Part shown: one piece after another, positions 8,508-17,006 of the stretch | How the letters are laid out: the number at the start of each line of letters is the position of its first letter | How positions within the stretch are numbered: the first letter of the stretch is position 1 | Assembly: GCA_016287065.1 (NCBI GenBank) | Contig: JAEEVB010000007.1 | Span: 1-21,321 of the forward strand | DNA length: 21,321 bases | Direction of reading: 5' to 3' | DNA from: Muribaculaceae bacterium | GTDB taxonomy: Bacteria; Bacteroidota; Bacteroidia; Bacteroidales; Muribaculaceae | Program-made: the position numbers and the translations under genes | Notes under the pieces: generated by a model | The model's input: only the letters and a program-made list of their open reading frames with translations | The model's database searches: none | Told to the model about the DNA's origin: nothing

Positions 8508-8603
8508 AACTGAAAGCTTTAGTTCTCGAATAATCGAGTTTTCGAGCGATTGAGTTCTCGAGCATTCGAGCAATCGAATAATCGAACATTCGAGTTTTCA
8601 GTT
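8508..8603. repeat. TCGA octamer array forming a 96-nt imperfect palindrome
   Basis: From 8526 to 8597 there are nine consecutive 8-bp units (tcgaataa, tcgagttt, tcgagcga, ttgagttc, tcgagcat, tcgagcaa, tcgaataa, tcgaacat, tcgagttt). A degenerate tenth unit (tttagttc) precedes them at 8518. Eight of the nine have an exact TCGA core. The array is bounded by AACTGAAA (8508-8515) and its exact inverse TTTCAGTT (8596-8603). About that axis nearly all the TCGA cores pair, with mismatches in the variable tetramers. It begins 12 bp after the lipoprotein stop and lies upstream of a terminator. Confidence 0.9.
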
Positions 8604-8621
8604 TGAGTGATTAGATAATTT

Positions 8622-8664
8622 ATGAAAAAGGCACATCTCCCTATGCCGAGATGTGCCTTTGTTG
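8622..8664. terminator. Strong bidirectional terminator between the lipoprotein gene and ruvC
   Basis: A perfect 13-bp stem pairs 8627-8639 with 8648-8660 around the 8-nt loop at 8640-8647. On the - strand it is followed by TTTTTCATA, serving ruvC. On the + strand it is followed by a T/G-rich run (TTTGTTGTGG), serving the lipoprotein operon. Confidence 0.85.
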
Positions 8665-8693
8665 TGGTTTCTGCAGGACTTTAGGGGAGTGGG

Positions 8694-9275
8694 CTAGAGG
8701 CCCTTGACCTTGTCGGGATGCTGGGCGATGAAGGCCTTCCAGGACTGGGGACCGCGGGCGAACTCGGGTTTCTGTCGCTCGTAGAAGTGACAGAGTGCGG
8801 CGGCGAGTGCGTCGGTGGCGTCGAGGAAGTCGGGCATCTCGCTCTGGTCGATTTTGAGTATGTGCTGCAGCATGCTGGCCACCTGTTCCTTGCTGGCGGC
8901 GCCGTTGCCGGTGATAGCCTGCTTGATTTTGCGTGGCTCATACTCGGCGATGGGCACCTCGTGGTTGAGTGCCGCTGCCATGGCCACACCTTGCGCGCGG
9001 CCCAGTTTGAGCATCGACTGCACGTTCTTGCCATAGAAAGGTGCCTCGATGGCCATCTCGTCGGGCAGATACTGGTTGATGAGGCCCGTGACGCGTTCGA
9101 AGATGCGGTGCAGTCTCATATAGTGGTCGTCCATACGGCTCAACTTGAGCACGCCCATGGCAATGAGCGAGGGCTTCTTGCCGTTCACGCCCAGTATGCC
9201 GTAGCCCATGACGTTGGTGCCCGGGTCGATGCCTATGAAGATGTGCTCGAAGTTGTGTATGTCGTTGTTGTCCAT
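8694..9275 (-). CDS. ruvC: Crossover junction endodeoxyribonuclease RuvC
   Basis: This is the Holliday junction resolvase, which with the RuvAB motor cuts four-way DNA junctions in recombination repair. The product has 193 residues. It has the RNase H-like fold motifs: [14 protein letters not shown] with catalytic Asp17, [10 protein letters not shown] with Glu77, and [12 protein letters not shown] with Asp152 and Asp155, matching the four acidic residues of the family. Start ATG 9275 (MDNND) is chosen because it gives the normal family length and leaves 16 bp after the upstream gene; a longer frame to 9344 would overlap that gene. It is probably co-transcribed with the upstream membrane protein gene. 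A strong terminator follows. Confidence 0.95.
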   Translation of the reverse strand: MDNNDIHNFEHIFIGIDPGTNVMGYGILGVNGKKPSLIAMGVLKLSRMDDHYMRLHRIFERVTGLINQYLPDEMAIEAPFYGKNVQSMLKLGRAQGVAMAAALNHEVPIAEYEPRKIKQAITGNGAASKEQVASMLQHILKIDQSEMPDFLDATDALAAALCHFYERQKPEFARGPQSWKAFIAQHPDKVKGL

Positions 9276-9291
9276 AGTGATGGCAGTGATG

Positions 9292-10971
9292 TTATTTGAT
9301 CGAGTCGATGTTGCATTGAATGGTGACTTGGGTAGCCTTGCCATCTTTGTTCACGGGAATGGAAAGGGTGCTCACGTCGTCTTCTACCGCGGGAATCATG
9401 AGATAAGTGTTGCCTTGGTGTGTTAAATGATAGAAACTCAAACGATTGTGTTCTTTGAGCGAGCCTTGTAAGGCATATTGCTTGGCAGTGCCGCGGGTGA
9501 GGCGATTGTCGCCAGGACGAAGGTCAAATTTCAAGAACATGGCACCGTTCAGCACGTTCTCTGGCTTGATGGGGATGATAGAGAAACTGCCACGGGGAAT
9601 CACATAGAGCTTGTCGATGATGTCGGGGGCCGACGAGGTGATGCGTGCTGGCTCGGCACCCTCGAGGAAGTTGGCCTTCTGGTATTGCTCGAATGCCTCG
9701 TCGCGCAAGAAAAGTATCTGCTTTTTGTTGTAGTAGAGGCGGTAGATGTGGTTGTAGGTGGAGAAACTCTCGCTGTCGTAGTGAGCCACCGCCACCCAAC
9801 GGTTCTGTGGGAACTGGTAGGTGCGCAGCACGCAGTCGGGACCGGTGGCATTGATGTCGTGCTCCACCTGGTTGTGGAAGGCGAGGTAGCTGCGAATGGC
9901 GCTGTTGGCCTTGAAGGCGGGGTAGATGCACACCAGCGTGAGCAGTGCAGTGCCTATGGCGAGCAACTTGTGCCTGTTGCGCAGCCACTGGTAGAGGTAG
10001 CTTGCCAGTATGATGAATGCCAGTATGGCGGCATAGAAGTAGAGGCGGTCCTTGCGCGGGTCGTTGAGCGCAATGAGGAAGAGGGTAGAGAAAATGAAGG
10101 AGAGCACGATTATGTTGCTGAAGTGGGCCTTAAAAGGTCTTTTAAAGAAAGGAACAATTACCAGCGCCACGATGGCGAGAGCCGGAACGATGAAGGCGGC
10201 ATAGCGTCGGGCAGTGCCTATAATCATGACGAGTGGCGAGCCGCCGTGAAGCTCGTTGCTCGCGCGGTTCCAGAGGGCTGGTGTGACGAGAATGAGCGCT
10301 ACGCCCACAGCGTAAGCAACCAGTACGAGCCACAGGCGCGCATCGTTATACCGCTTGTTGAGAATGATGTAGAAAAACATGGCGGCGAGGGTGGGTAGCG
10401 TCACGATTTCGCCCATTTGCCCGGTGATGATGGCAGCAGGCACCAGCAAGATGCCTTCTTTCCACGTGAGCGGTTTGTCGGTCCTGTGCCTGACAAATAA
10501 TAGCAGGGCCAGGGTGAAGGCGACGTTCCACATATAATTGGTCGCACCGGTTATCCAGAGCATGGTCTCGCCCGGGAACGGGATGAGCACGAGCACAAAG
10601 AGCAGGGTGAGGGCAAGCACGAATGGCGAGTTCTTGTGTGCAATCCAGCGTGTGATGACGTGCAGGAACAGCATGAACACGAGGGCGTTGATGATGTTGA
10701 AAATGCTCTTGTCGACCATGCAGCATAGCAGGCGTGCCAGGAAGTTGGCCATGCGTCCGTTGGTCTCATGATACTGGTTGGCGATGGCGTTGAGGCACTC
10801 GGGCAGCGACTGCACCTTTTTGAGCCCTTCGCCTGAAGTGGTATAGAGAAACTCGAGGTCATCGCCCTTGAGGGTGGTGCCGAGGTTGAAGATGAAGAAC
10901 ACGATGCCTGCCACAATGAGCAAGGCAAGATAGATGATTCTGGGGTGGGTGAGATGGCAGTTTTTGTTCAT
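9292..10971 (-). CDS. Polytopic membrane protein, DUF6056 family
   Basis: The product has 559 residues. About ten or eleven hydrophobic segments occupy residues 11-352, and a soluble domain follows (about 360-559). The segment [10 protein letters not shown] after the first membrane helix, [11 protein letters not shown], and [16 protein letters not shown] are typical of DUF6056 proteins. The acidic pair (Asp37, Asp38) in the first external loop is where GT-C glycosyltransferases carry their catalytic aspartate, so a role in sugar transfer from a lipid carrier is possible, but this is inference. ruvC lies 16 bp downstream on the same strand. The gene is preceded by a good promoter 74 bp upstream. 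Confidence 0.8.
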   Translation of the reverse strand: MNKNCHLTHPRIIYLALLIVAGIVFFIFNLGTTLKGDDLEFLYTTSGEGLKKVQSLPECLNAIANQYHETNGRMANFLARLLCCMVDKSIFNIINALVFMLFLHVITRWIAHKNSPFVLALTLLFVLVLIPFPGETMLWITGATNYMWNVAFTLALLLFVRHRTDKPLTWKEGILLVPAAIITGQMGEIVTLPTLAAMFFYIILNKRYNDARLWLVLVAYAVGVALILVTPALWNRASNELHGGSPLVMIIGTARRYAAFIVPALAIVALVIVPFFKRPFKAHFSNIIVLSFIFSTLFLIALNDPRKDRLYFYAAILAFIILASYLYQWLRNRHKLLAIGTALLTLVCIYPAFKANSAIRSYLAFHNQVEHDINATGPDCVLRTYQFPQNRWVAVAHYDSESFSTYNHIYRLYYNKKQILFLRDEAFEQYQKANFLEGAEPARITSSAPDIIDKLYVIPRGSFSIIPIKPENVLNGAMFLKFDLRPGDNRLTRGTAKQYALQGSLKEHNRLSFYHLTHQGNTYLMIPAVEDDVSTLSIPVNKDGKATQVTIQCNIDSIK

Positions 10972-11044
10972 GTGGCTGCTATGTTTATTTCGAGTTTCTT
11001 AGTCTTTTAAGTCATGAAAATGCCGTTTTGGCAATTTTTAGTCA

Positions 11045-11075
11045 CAAAAATAGCAATTACTGATGATGTGACCAA
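11045..11075 (-). promoter_or_regulatory. Promoter for the DUF6056-ruvC operon
   Basis: On the - strand, TTG (11075-11073), a 20-bp spacer and TATTTTTG (11052-11045) fit the Bacteroidetes -33/-7 form exactly. The start codon of the membrane protein lies 73 bp downstream. Confidence 0.65.
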
Positions 11076-11164
11076 GTTTTAGGTCTCAAAAATGCCCGCA
11101 TGACACCGTTTATGGAGTTTAGCTGAATAAGTGCAGGATTTATAATGAAGAAAGAGGTAGGTTG

Positions 11165-11195
11165 TTGGATGAAAAGGAAATAATTGCTATATTTG
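11165..11195 (+). promoter_or_regulatory. Promoter for the DUF362 gene
   Basis: TTG (11165-11167), a 20-bp spacer and TATATTTG (11188-11195), with the start codon 24 bp further on. It is arranged back to back with the leftward promoter at 11045-11075. Confidence 0.7.
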
Positions 11196-11219
11196 CAAAA
11201 ACAAAAAACATCTGCGACT

Positions 11220-12182
11220 ATGAAAAAGATCATGTTGACCCTGGCCGTGGCGTTGACGGCCCTGTGCGCAGTGGCGCAATCGAAAGTGTATTTCACCCGC
11301 AACATCAGCCCCGAGTCGCTCGTGAAAATCTATGAAGCGCTGGGCGTGCAGGCTCATGGCCGCGTGGCTGTGAAAATCAGCACTGGCGAGGCTGGCAACA
11401 ATCACTATCTGAAACCCGAACTCATTGCCAACCTGGTGGACAAGGTGAACGGCACCATTGTGGAGTGCAATACTGCCTATGGCGGTAGCCGGCAGGACAT
11501 CAAAAAGCACTGGCAGACGATTCACGAACATGGTTTTGACAGCCGTTTTGCCGTCGACATCATGGACGAGTTTGGCGAGGTGCGCATTCCCGTGAAGGAC
11601 CGCAAACACTTGAACTACGACATTGTAGGCGACCATCTGGGCCACTACAATTTCATGATTAACCTGGCTCACTTCAAGGGTCATGCGATGGGCGGCTTTG
11701 GTGGCGTGCTCAAGAATGCCTCGATTGGCGTGGCATCGACCGCCGGCAAGGCCTACATTCACAGCGCTGGCAAGACTGCCGACGCCAGCAAGGCATGGAG
11801 TCCCGAATATCTTGCAGCCGGCCCCACTCAAGACGATTTTCTGGAGAGTATGGCAGCCGCAGCACAGGCGGTGCACAACTACTTTGGCGAGGGTAATATC
11901 GTGTATATCGACGTGATGAACAACATGAGCGTGGACTGCGACTGCGACGGTAGCCCCGACGCACCCATGCTCAAGGATATGGGCATCTTGGCCTCGACCG
12001 ACCCCGTGGCACTCGACAAGGCCTGCCTCGATCTGGTGTTTAACCACAAGGCTGCCGCAGGTGACGACGAGAAACCGCTCATTGCCCGCATCAACCGCCA
12101 GCATGGCACCTACATAGTGGACTATGCCGAACAGATAGGGCTGGGCAGCTGCGACTATGAGCTGGTTGACCTGGACAAGTAG
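11220..12182 (+). CDS. Exported DUF362 domain protein
   Basis: The product has 320 residues. Start ATG 11220 opens a signal peptide (MKKIMLTLAVALTALCAVAQ). The body matches the DUF362 type: VAVKISTGE near residue 50, VECNTAYGGSRQD near 81-93, NLAHFKGHAMGGFGGVLKN near 148-166, and a late ILASTDPVALDKACLDLV block. DUF362 proteins are often linked to iron-sulfur or ferredoxin-like domains, but no CxxCxxC cluster motif is present here. A short acidic, cysteine-containing segment, VDCDCDGSPDAP (238-249), could bind metal. The biochemical role of the family is not settled, and export to the periplasm is inferred from the signal peptide. An octamer repeat array follows the stop. Confidence 0.85.
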   Translation: MKKIMLTLAVALTALCAVAQSKVYFTRNISPESLVKIYEALGVQAHGRVAVKISTGEAGNNHYLKPELIANLVDKVNGTIVECNTAYGGSRQDIKKHWQTIHEHGFDSRFAVDIMDEFGEVRIPVKDRKHLNYDIVGDHLGHYNFMINLAHFKGHAMGGFGGVLKNASIGVASTAGKAYIHSAGKTADASKAWSPEYLAAGPTQDDFLESMAAAAQAVHNYFGEGNIVYIDVMNNMSVDCDCDGSPDAPMLKDMGILASTDPVALDKACLDLVFNHKAAAGDDEKPLIARINRQHGTYIVDYAEQIGLGSCDYELVDLDK

Positions 12183-12199
12183 GGTTCAGTTATCAGTTA

Positions 12200-12263
12200 G
12201 CGGGTTTTCGAGTAATCGAGCATTCGAATAATCGAATATTCGAGTGTTCGAGCATTCGGGTTT
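12200..12263. repeat. Second TCGA octamer array with self-complementary structure
   Basis: Eight 8-bp units follow one another without a gap: gcgggttt, tcgagtaa, tcgagcat, tcgaataa, tcgaatat, tcgagtgt, tcgagcat, tcgggttt. The array folds about position 12233.5: CGAATA (12225-12230) pairs with TATTCG (12237-12242). Pairing then continues outward, including G-T pairs, to about 12207/12260 with only two mismatched positions. It starts 18 bp after the DUF362 stop. Confidence 0.9.
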
Positions 12264-12348
12264 TTGATGAGGTTTGGTGTGATTTTAACTTTTGATTGTT
12301 AATTTGGTTAAATAATAGATTTGGTAGGAATATAAGGGAATTAATACC

Positions 12349-12356
12349 TAACTTTG
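12349..12356 (+). promoter_or_regulatory. Probable -7 element for the TonB receptor gene
   Basis: TAACTTTG fits TAnnTTTG and lies 35 bp before the ATG. The nearest upstream TTTG (12320-12323) is 25 bp away, longer than the 19-20 bp seen at the other promoters here, so the -33 element is uncertain. Confidence 0.5.
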
Positions 12357-12391
12357 CAATAGAAAATAATCTAGATTAAATCACAATTTCT

Positions 12392-15300
12392 ATGGCAAAA
12401 AAAATCAAGTTTTGCGTGTTGTTTGCAGCGCTGATGATGGCACTGGGAATGAATGCGCAGATAACCACGTCGTCGCTGGCTGGCGTGGTTGTCGACGAGA
12501 ACAATGAAGAGATGGTAGGCGCCACGGTGAGTGCAGTGCACACGCCGTCGGGCACCAAGTACAATGCCGTGTCGAACATCGACGGCCGCTTTACCATTCA
12601 GGGTATGCGTACGGGTGGCCCCTACACGGTAGAGGTATCGTATGTGGGCTATCAGCCCAGCGTTTACAACGATGTGTATCTGCAGTTGGGTAACACCTAT
12701 CAGCTCACCGTGAACATGATGACCGATGCCCGCGCGCTCAGTGAGGTGGTAGTGACCGCCAAGGGCCGTGAGCAGCAGGCTGGTGCATCGCGCAACTTCA
12801 GCGAAGTGAAGATAGCCGAGGCTGCCACAATTGAACGCAACGTGTACGATGTGGTGAAGAACATGCCTATGGCTAACCGTTCGAAGATTGGCGGCATCTC
12901 GTTTGCCGGCAGCAACAACCGCTACAACAGCTTCCAGATCGACGGTTCGGTGCAGAACGACGTGTTCGGTCTTGCCTCGAGTGGCACCAATGGTGGCCAG
13001 GCAAGCGCTAACCCCATATCGATGGATGCTATCCAGGAGATTCAGGTGGTGATTGCACCGTTTGATGTGCGCCAGGGCGGTTTCACGGGCGGTGGTATCA
13101 ATGCCATCACCAAGCAGGGTAACAACGATTTCCATGCTACCTATTTCACCTACTTCAACAACCAGCACTTCTACGGAAAATACAATGCGTCGAACAACTA
13201 TGCCAAGGAGCCGCTCACCACGCAGCACTTCCTGACCATAGGTGGTAACATCAGCGGCCCCATCGTGAAGGACAAGCTCTTCTTCTTCGTGAACGTTGAG
13301 AACCACAACGAGAGCTATCCCGGCAGTTACTATCCCGGTTGCAAGACCGACTTCCTGAACCCGCTGGTGGCCGAGGCCATCGTGCAGCGCTACTATCAGC
13401 TGTCGGGCATTAAGGAATCGTACAACCAGCGCGATGTGAAACGCAATGCTTTCGAATTGCTGGCACGCCTCGACTGGAACATCAACGAGAACCATAAACT
13501 GGCTCTGCGTTACCAGTTGGGCAACGCCTACGACGATAAGTGGAGCGCTGGTAACACGAGCTACTACTTCAACAACTCAAGCTATCGCTTCAACAATGTG
13601 ACCAACAGTTTTGTGGCTGAGTTGAACTCTAACTTCGGACGCAGCCTGTTCAACGAGTTTCGTGCCAACTATACCCGCGTGCGCGACAATCGCGATGTGC
13701 CTTATCAGGGCCCGCTCTTCTGGATGAAGAACATGCCTTCGGGCGATGGCTCACGCAGCAACATCACCGTGAACCTGGGAACTGAATACAGTTCGGGTGC
13801 CAACTATCTGAACCAGGACATCTATATGGTAGAAGACAACCTGTCGTGGTACAAGGGTAGCCACACGTTCACTTTTGGTACGCACAACGAGATCTTCAAG
13901 ATGCGCAACCTGTTTATCCAGGCTGTGAATGGTGAATGGGTGTTCAACTCGCTGGGCGAATTCGGTATCACCCTCGACGAGGCAGGCAACCCGCTCACCG
14001 ACGGCGCCGGCAACTTTGTGTATGGCCCGTTCAGCCCCACTCAGTTTGTGTTCAAGTGCACCGACCCCACCGTGACTGGTGGCAATCTGCGCTGGACACC
14101 GGTCATCAAGGCCGGCCAGTTTGGTGCTTATGTGCAGGACAAGTGGGAAGCGACCCGCAACCTGCAGCTGACCTATGGTGTGCGCTTCGACATCCCCGTG
14201 ATGTTCAGCGACCCCACGGTGAACGAGGAGTTTAACGCCTATGCCGCTGCCAAGTATCTGGGCGTGAAGGTTGGCGAGATGCCGAGCACCAAGCTCATGG
14301 TATCGCCCCGCTTCGGTTTCCGCTGGTATGTCGACGATGCTCACAAGTCGCTCATTCGCGGTGGTGCCGGTCTGTTCACTGGCCGCGTGCCCTTTGTGTG
14401 GCTGAGCAACGCCTTCAGCAACACCGGCATCGAGGTGACAGGTACAACCATCAACAATCCGTCGCTCATTCCCGAGGTGACCAGCAATCCGCAAGTGCTC
14501 GCCGATGCGCTGGGCAAGGGTACCGCTCCCACGCCCGATATCGTGACGGTGAGCCGCCGCTTCCGCTATCCGCAGGTGTTCCGTGCCAACCTGGCTTGGG
14601 AACAGATTCTGCCCTATGACTGGAAGCTGACGCTCGAAGGACTTTACAGCAAGACCTATAATCAGGCTTACTTCAGGAATCTCGCCTTGACCCAGAACGG
14701 CAGTATCTTTGCCGTGAAGGGTGTAGCGGCAAGTGCCGCCCCGTTCTATTCGGTAGATAACAAATACTACTCGATCGTGAACCTCGAGAATACTGACAAG
14801 GGTTACTCTTACAACTTCACTGCCACCATCGAGAAGAAGTTCAACTTCGGTCTTGACTTCCTGGCATCTTACACCTTTGGCTGCTCTAAGTCGGTCTACG
14901 ACGGTACCTCGTCGGTGGCCTACAGTAACTGGAAGTATAACTACGCCATCGATACCAACGACCCGCGCCTGACCTACTCGTCGTTCGACCAGCCTCACCG
15001 CGTGCTCGTGAATTTGGCCTACACCTCGCCCAAGTACCTGAACGGCCTGCTGCAGACCAACGTGTCGGTAACCTACAACGGCACCAGCGGCCAGCGCTAC
15101 AGTCTGACGATGAGCGAGAATGCCGACTACAACGGCGACGGCTATCGCGGCAACTCGATGCTCTACCTGCCCACGAAGGAAGAACTTCCCAACATGGTGT
15201 TCACCTCTTATAACACCAAGGTGAACGGCGAGACCGTGGAGGTGACTCCCGACGCACAGCGCGCCATGTTCGAGGAATTCCTCTCGACCGACAGCTATGC

Positions 15301-15643
15301 CAAGAACCATCGTGGCCAGTATGCCGAGCGCAACGGCAATGTGGCTCCCTTCGAGCATCAGATTGACCTGCACTTTGCCGAGTCGATCTTCGCCCTGCGC
15401 GAGCGCGGCAGCAAGATCATGCTCACGCTCGACATCCTCAACTTCGCCAACATGCTCAACAAGAAGTGGGGTGCCAACTACAGCGGCGTGTACAATGTAT
15501 CGCCTCTCAAGTTCACAGGCACAAGCCGTGATGCCAATGGCGTGTACAGCGCCAAGTATCAGTGGAACGACTACACCGAGCCCAGCAAGGCCAACATTTC
15601 GAGCCGCTGGCACATGCAGGTGGGCGTGAAACTCATCTTCTAA
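12392..15643 (+). CDS. Oar-like TonB-dependent outer membrane receptor
   Basis: The product has 1083 residues, the usual length for Oar-type receptors. A signal peptide ends at NAQ (about residue 23). A carboxypeptidase-regulatory-like beta-sandwich spans about 27-118, with the pattern GVVVDENNEEMVGATVSAVH and a DGRF turn. ALSEVVVTAK then leads into the plug domain (about 130-245), with NRYNSFQIDGS and GGFTGGGINAITKQG. The rest is a 22-strand-type barrel ending in an aromatic-rich strand (HMQVGVKLIF). Receptors of this class take up substrates through the outer membrane using TonB/ExbBD energy. The substrate cannot be read from sequence. No SusD-like partner lies beside it, unlike polysaccharide utilisation loci. 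A terminator follows and the gene appears monocistronic. Confidence 0.92.
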   Translation: MAKKIKFCVLFAALMMALGMNAQITTSSLAGVVVDENNEEMVGATVSAVHTPSGTKYNAVSNIDGRFTIQGMRTGGPYTVEVSYVGYQPSVYNDVYLQLGNTYQLTVNMMTDARALSEVVVTAKGREQQAGASRNFSEVKIAEAATIERNVYDVVKNMPMANRSKIGGISFAGSNNRYNSFQIDGSVQNDVFGLASSGTNGGQASANPISMDAIQEIQVVIAPFDVRQGGFTGGGINAITKQGNNDFHATYFTYFNNQHFYGKYNASNNYAKEPLTTQHFLTIGGNISGPIVKDKLFFFVNVENHNESYPGSYYPGCKTDFLNPLVAEAIVQRYYQLSGIKESYNQRDVKRNAFELLARLDWNINENHKLALRYQLGNAYDDKWSAGNTSYYFNNSSYRFNNVTNSFVAELNSNFGRSLFNEFRANYTRVRDNRDVPYQGPLFWMKNMPSGDGSRSNITVNLGTEYSSGANYLNQDIYMVEDNLSWYKGSHTFTFGTHNEIFKMRNLFIQAVNGEWVFNSLGEFGITLDEAGNPLTDGAGNFVYGPFSPTQFVFKCTDPTVTGGNLRWTPVIKAGQFGAYVQDKWEATRNLQLTYGVRFDIPVMFSDPTVNEEFNAYAAAKYLGVKVGEMPSTKLMVSPRFGFRWYVDDAHKSLIRGGAGLFTGRVPFVWLSNAFSNTGIEVTGTTINNPSLIPEVTSNPQVLADALGKGTAPTPDIVTVSRRFRYPQVFRANLAWEQILPYDWKLTLEGLYSKTYNQAYFRNLALTQNGSIFAVKGVAASAAPFYSVDNKYYSIVNLENTDKGYSYNFTATIEKKFNFGLDFLASYTFGCSKSVYDGTSSVAYSNWKYNYAIDTNDPRLTYSSFDQPHRVLVNLAYTSPKYLNGLLQTNVSVTYNGTSGQRYSLTMSENADYNGDGYRGNSMLYLPTKEELPNMVFTSYNTKVNGETVEVTPDAQRAMFEEFLSTDSYAKNHRGQYAERNGNVAPFEHQIDLHFAESIFALRERGSKIMLTLDILNFANMLNKKWGANYSGVYNVSPLKFTGTSRDANGVYSAKYQWNDYTEPSKANISSRWHMQVGVKLIF

Positions 15644-15672
15644 TACAATAGAAGACCCATATAATGAAATAG

Positions 15673-15704
15673 CAAGGGGCGGTCGTTTGGCCGCCCCTTG
15701 TTGT
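15673..15704 (+). terminator. Intrinsic terminator of the TonB receptor gene
   Basis: A 10-bp perfect stem (15673-15682 with 15691-15700) rich in G/C encloses the loop TCGTTTGG and is followed by TTGTG. It begins 29 bp after the stop codon. Confidence 0.8.
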
Positions 15705-15712
15705 GTCATGTT

Positions 15713-15742
15713 TTGAGAAGTCGAGAGAAATGCTTACATTTG
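15713..15742 (+). promoter_or_regulatory. Promoter for the phosphodiesterase gene
   Basis: TTG (15713-15715), a 19-bp spacer and TACATTTG (15735-15742) fit the Bacteroidetes promoter form. The ATG lies 22 bp downstream and the preceding terminator ends just upstream. Confidence 0.65.
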
Positions 15743-15764
15743 TGGGAAACAAAACATTTGCGTG

Positions 15765-16967
15765 ATGAAGAAGAAGATTGTGCTGTTGCTGCTGGTGACG
15801 CTGGCGGCGGTGAATGTGAATGGTGCGGGGCGTGATACCTACACGGTGGTGGTGAGCCTCGACGGACTGCGTTGGGACTATGCCGAGGCGTTTGATGTGC
15901 CTTTTTTCGACCAGTTGGCACGCGAAGGGGTGAAGGCGGTGATGATGCCGTCGTTCCCGAGCAAGACTTTTCCCAATCACTACACGCTTGCCACGGGCCT
16001 CTATCCCGACCATCACGGCATTGTGGCCAACACGTTCAAGGTGCGTCGCAACGGCAAGGTGTTCTCGCTGGGCAATAATGAGATGCGCAACGACCCGCAA
16101 TACTTTGGCGGCGACCCCATCTGGCTCACCGCCAAGCGGCAGGGTGTGACCACTGCCACCGTCTATTGGGTGGGCAGCGATGTGCCCATCAAAGGCGAGT
16201 ATGCCACCTACTGGCATCATTATCAGCAAAACCGGCTCACTTTCCCTCAGCGGGTCGACGAGGTACTGCGGCTGCTTGAATTGCCCGAGCAGGAGCGTCC
16301 GCACCTCATCATGGCCTATTTTGAGGAACCCGATGCCAGCGGGCATAATCATGGCCCCATGAGTGCCCGCACGCGCCGTGCCATGGAGCAGATGGACAGC
16401 ACGCTGCAGGTGATGTGGAGCCGCATTCAGCAACTTCCCATCGCCGCCGATGTGAACCTGATTGTACTGGGCGACCACGGAATGACGTGGGTCGATCCCG
16501 AGCGCATGATTTACCCGCACGAGTACCTGAAGCCCGAGTGGGTGGAGCGCATCACCAACGATTTCCCGGCACTCGTCTATGCCAACCGGCACGACTACGT
16601 CGACTCAATCTGTAACGCCCTGAAGGGTGTGGACCATTTGCGCGTGTGGAAACGGCAGGATGTGCCCGAGTATCTGCACTATGGCAGCAATCCCAATGTG
16701 GGCGACGTGGTGGTGCTGCCCGATGTGGGATGGGTGTTCGACAACCGCAAGTGGAAACCGGGCGGCACGCACGGCTACGACCACACGGCAAGCGACATGC
16801 TGGTGGCCTTCCGTGCCGTGGGACCCGACTTCAAGCGTGGCTATGTGAAGGAAGCTAAGTTCCGCAATGTCGACATCTATCCGCTATTGGCCTATCTGCT
16901 GGGCGTAAAGCCTGCCGACAACGACGGCGACATCACCGAGGTGATGGATATGCTGAAGTTGCCCTAA
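15765..16967 (+). CDS. Exported nucleotide pyrophosphatase/phosphodiesterase, alkaline phosphatase superfamily
   Basis: The product has 400 residues. ATG 15765 is preferred over the GTG one codon earlier. A signal peptide (MKKKIVLLLLVTLAAVNVNG) precedes a single type I phosphodiesterase domain. The two-zinc site of this family is visible: Asp33 in VSLDGLRWDY, the nucleophile Thr68 in PSKTFPNHYTLATGLYPDHHG, Asp190 and His194 in EEPDASGHNHGP, Asp237-His238 in LGDHGM, and His336 in GTHGYDH. Members split nucleotide pyrophosphates or phosphodiesters, and here the enzyme would act in the periplasm, perhaps in phosphate or nucleotide scavenging. The exact substrate is unknown. It has its own promoter and converges on luxS. 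Confidence 0.92.
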   Translation: MKKKIVLLLLVTLAAVNVNGAGRDTYTVVVSLDGLRWDYAEAFDVPFFDQLAREGVKAVMMPSFPSKTFPNHYTLATGLYPDHHGIVANTFKVRRNGKVFSLGNNEMRNDPQYFGGDPIWLTAKRQGVTTATVYWVGSDVPIKGEYATYWHHYQQNRLTFPQRVDEVLRLLELPEQERPHLIMAYFEEPDASGHNHGPMSARTRRAMEQMDSTLQVMWSRIQQLPIAADVNLIVLGDHGMTWVDPERMIYPHEYLKPEWVERITNDFPALVYANRHDYVDSICNALKGVDHLRVWKRQDVPEYLHYGSNPNVGDVVVLPDVGWVFDNRKWKPGGTHGYDHTASDMLVAFRAVGPDFKRGYVKEAKFRNVDIYPLLAYLLGVKPADNDGDITEVMDMLKLP

Positions 16968-17006
16968 ACCGGGCCTGTTGCGATTCTCAACGCAAGTATG
17001 AATAGG

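Noticed and set aside
7654..8589. A 311-codon - strand frame over the lipoprotein gene, running into the octamer array
   Set aside because: Its first residues are translated octamer repeats and the rest is antisense to a gene with a lipobox and good coding character.
8526..8597. Octamer array as a CRISPR
   Set aside because: The units are 8 bp with 4-bp variable parts and no spacers of 25 bp or more; no cas gene is near.
11187..12104. A 305-codon - strand frame opposite the DUF362 gene
   Set aside because: The + strand frame carries a signal peptide and family motifs; the opposite frame has none.
12392..15643. SusC of a polysaccharide utilisation locus
   Set aside because: There is no SusD-like gene, glycosidase or regulator beside it, and the sequence fits Oar-like receptors better.
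13751..15709. A 652-codon open frame on the strand opposite the TonB receptor
   Set aside because: The + strand has a complete, domain-rich receptor. The antisense frame has no recognisable motif and arises from the codon bias of the real gene.
16978..16998. Hairpin between the phosphodiesterase gene and luxS as a terminator
   Set aside because: The stem is only 5 bp (TTGCG with CGCAA) and no T-run follows on either strand.
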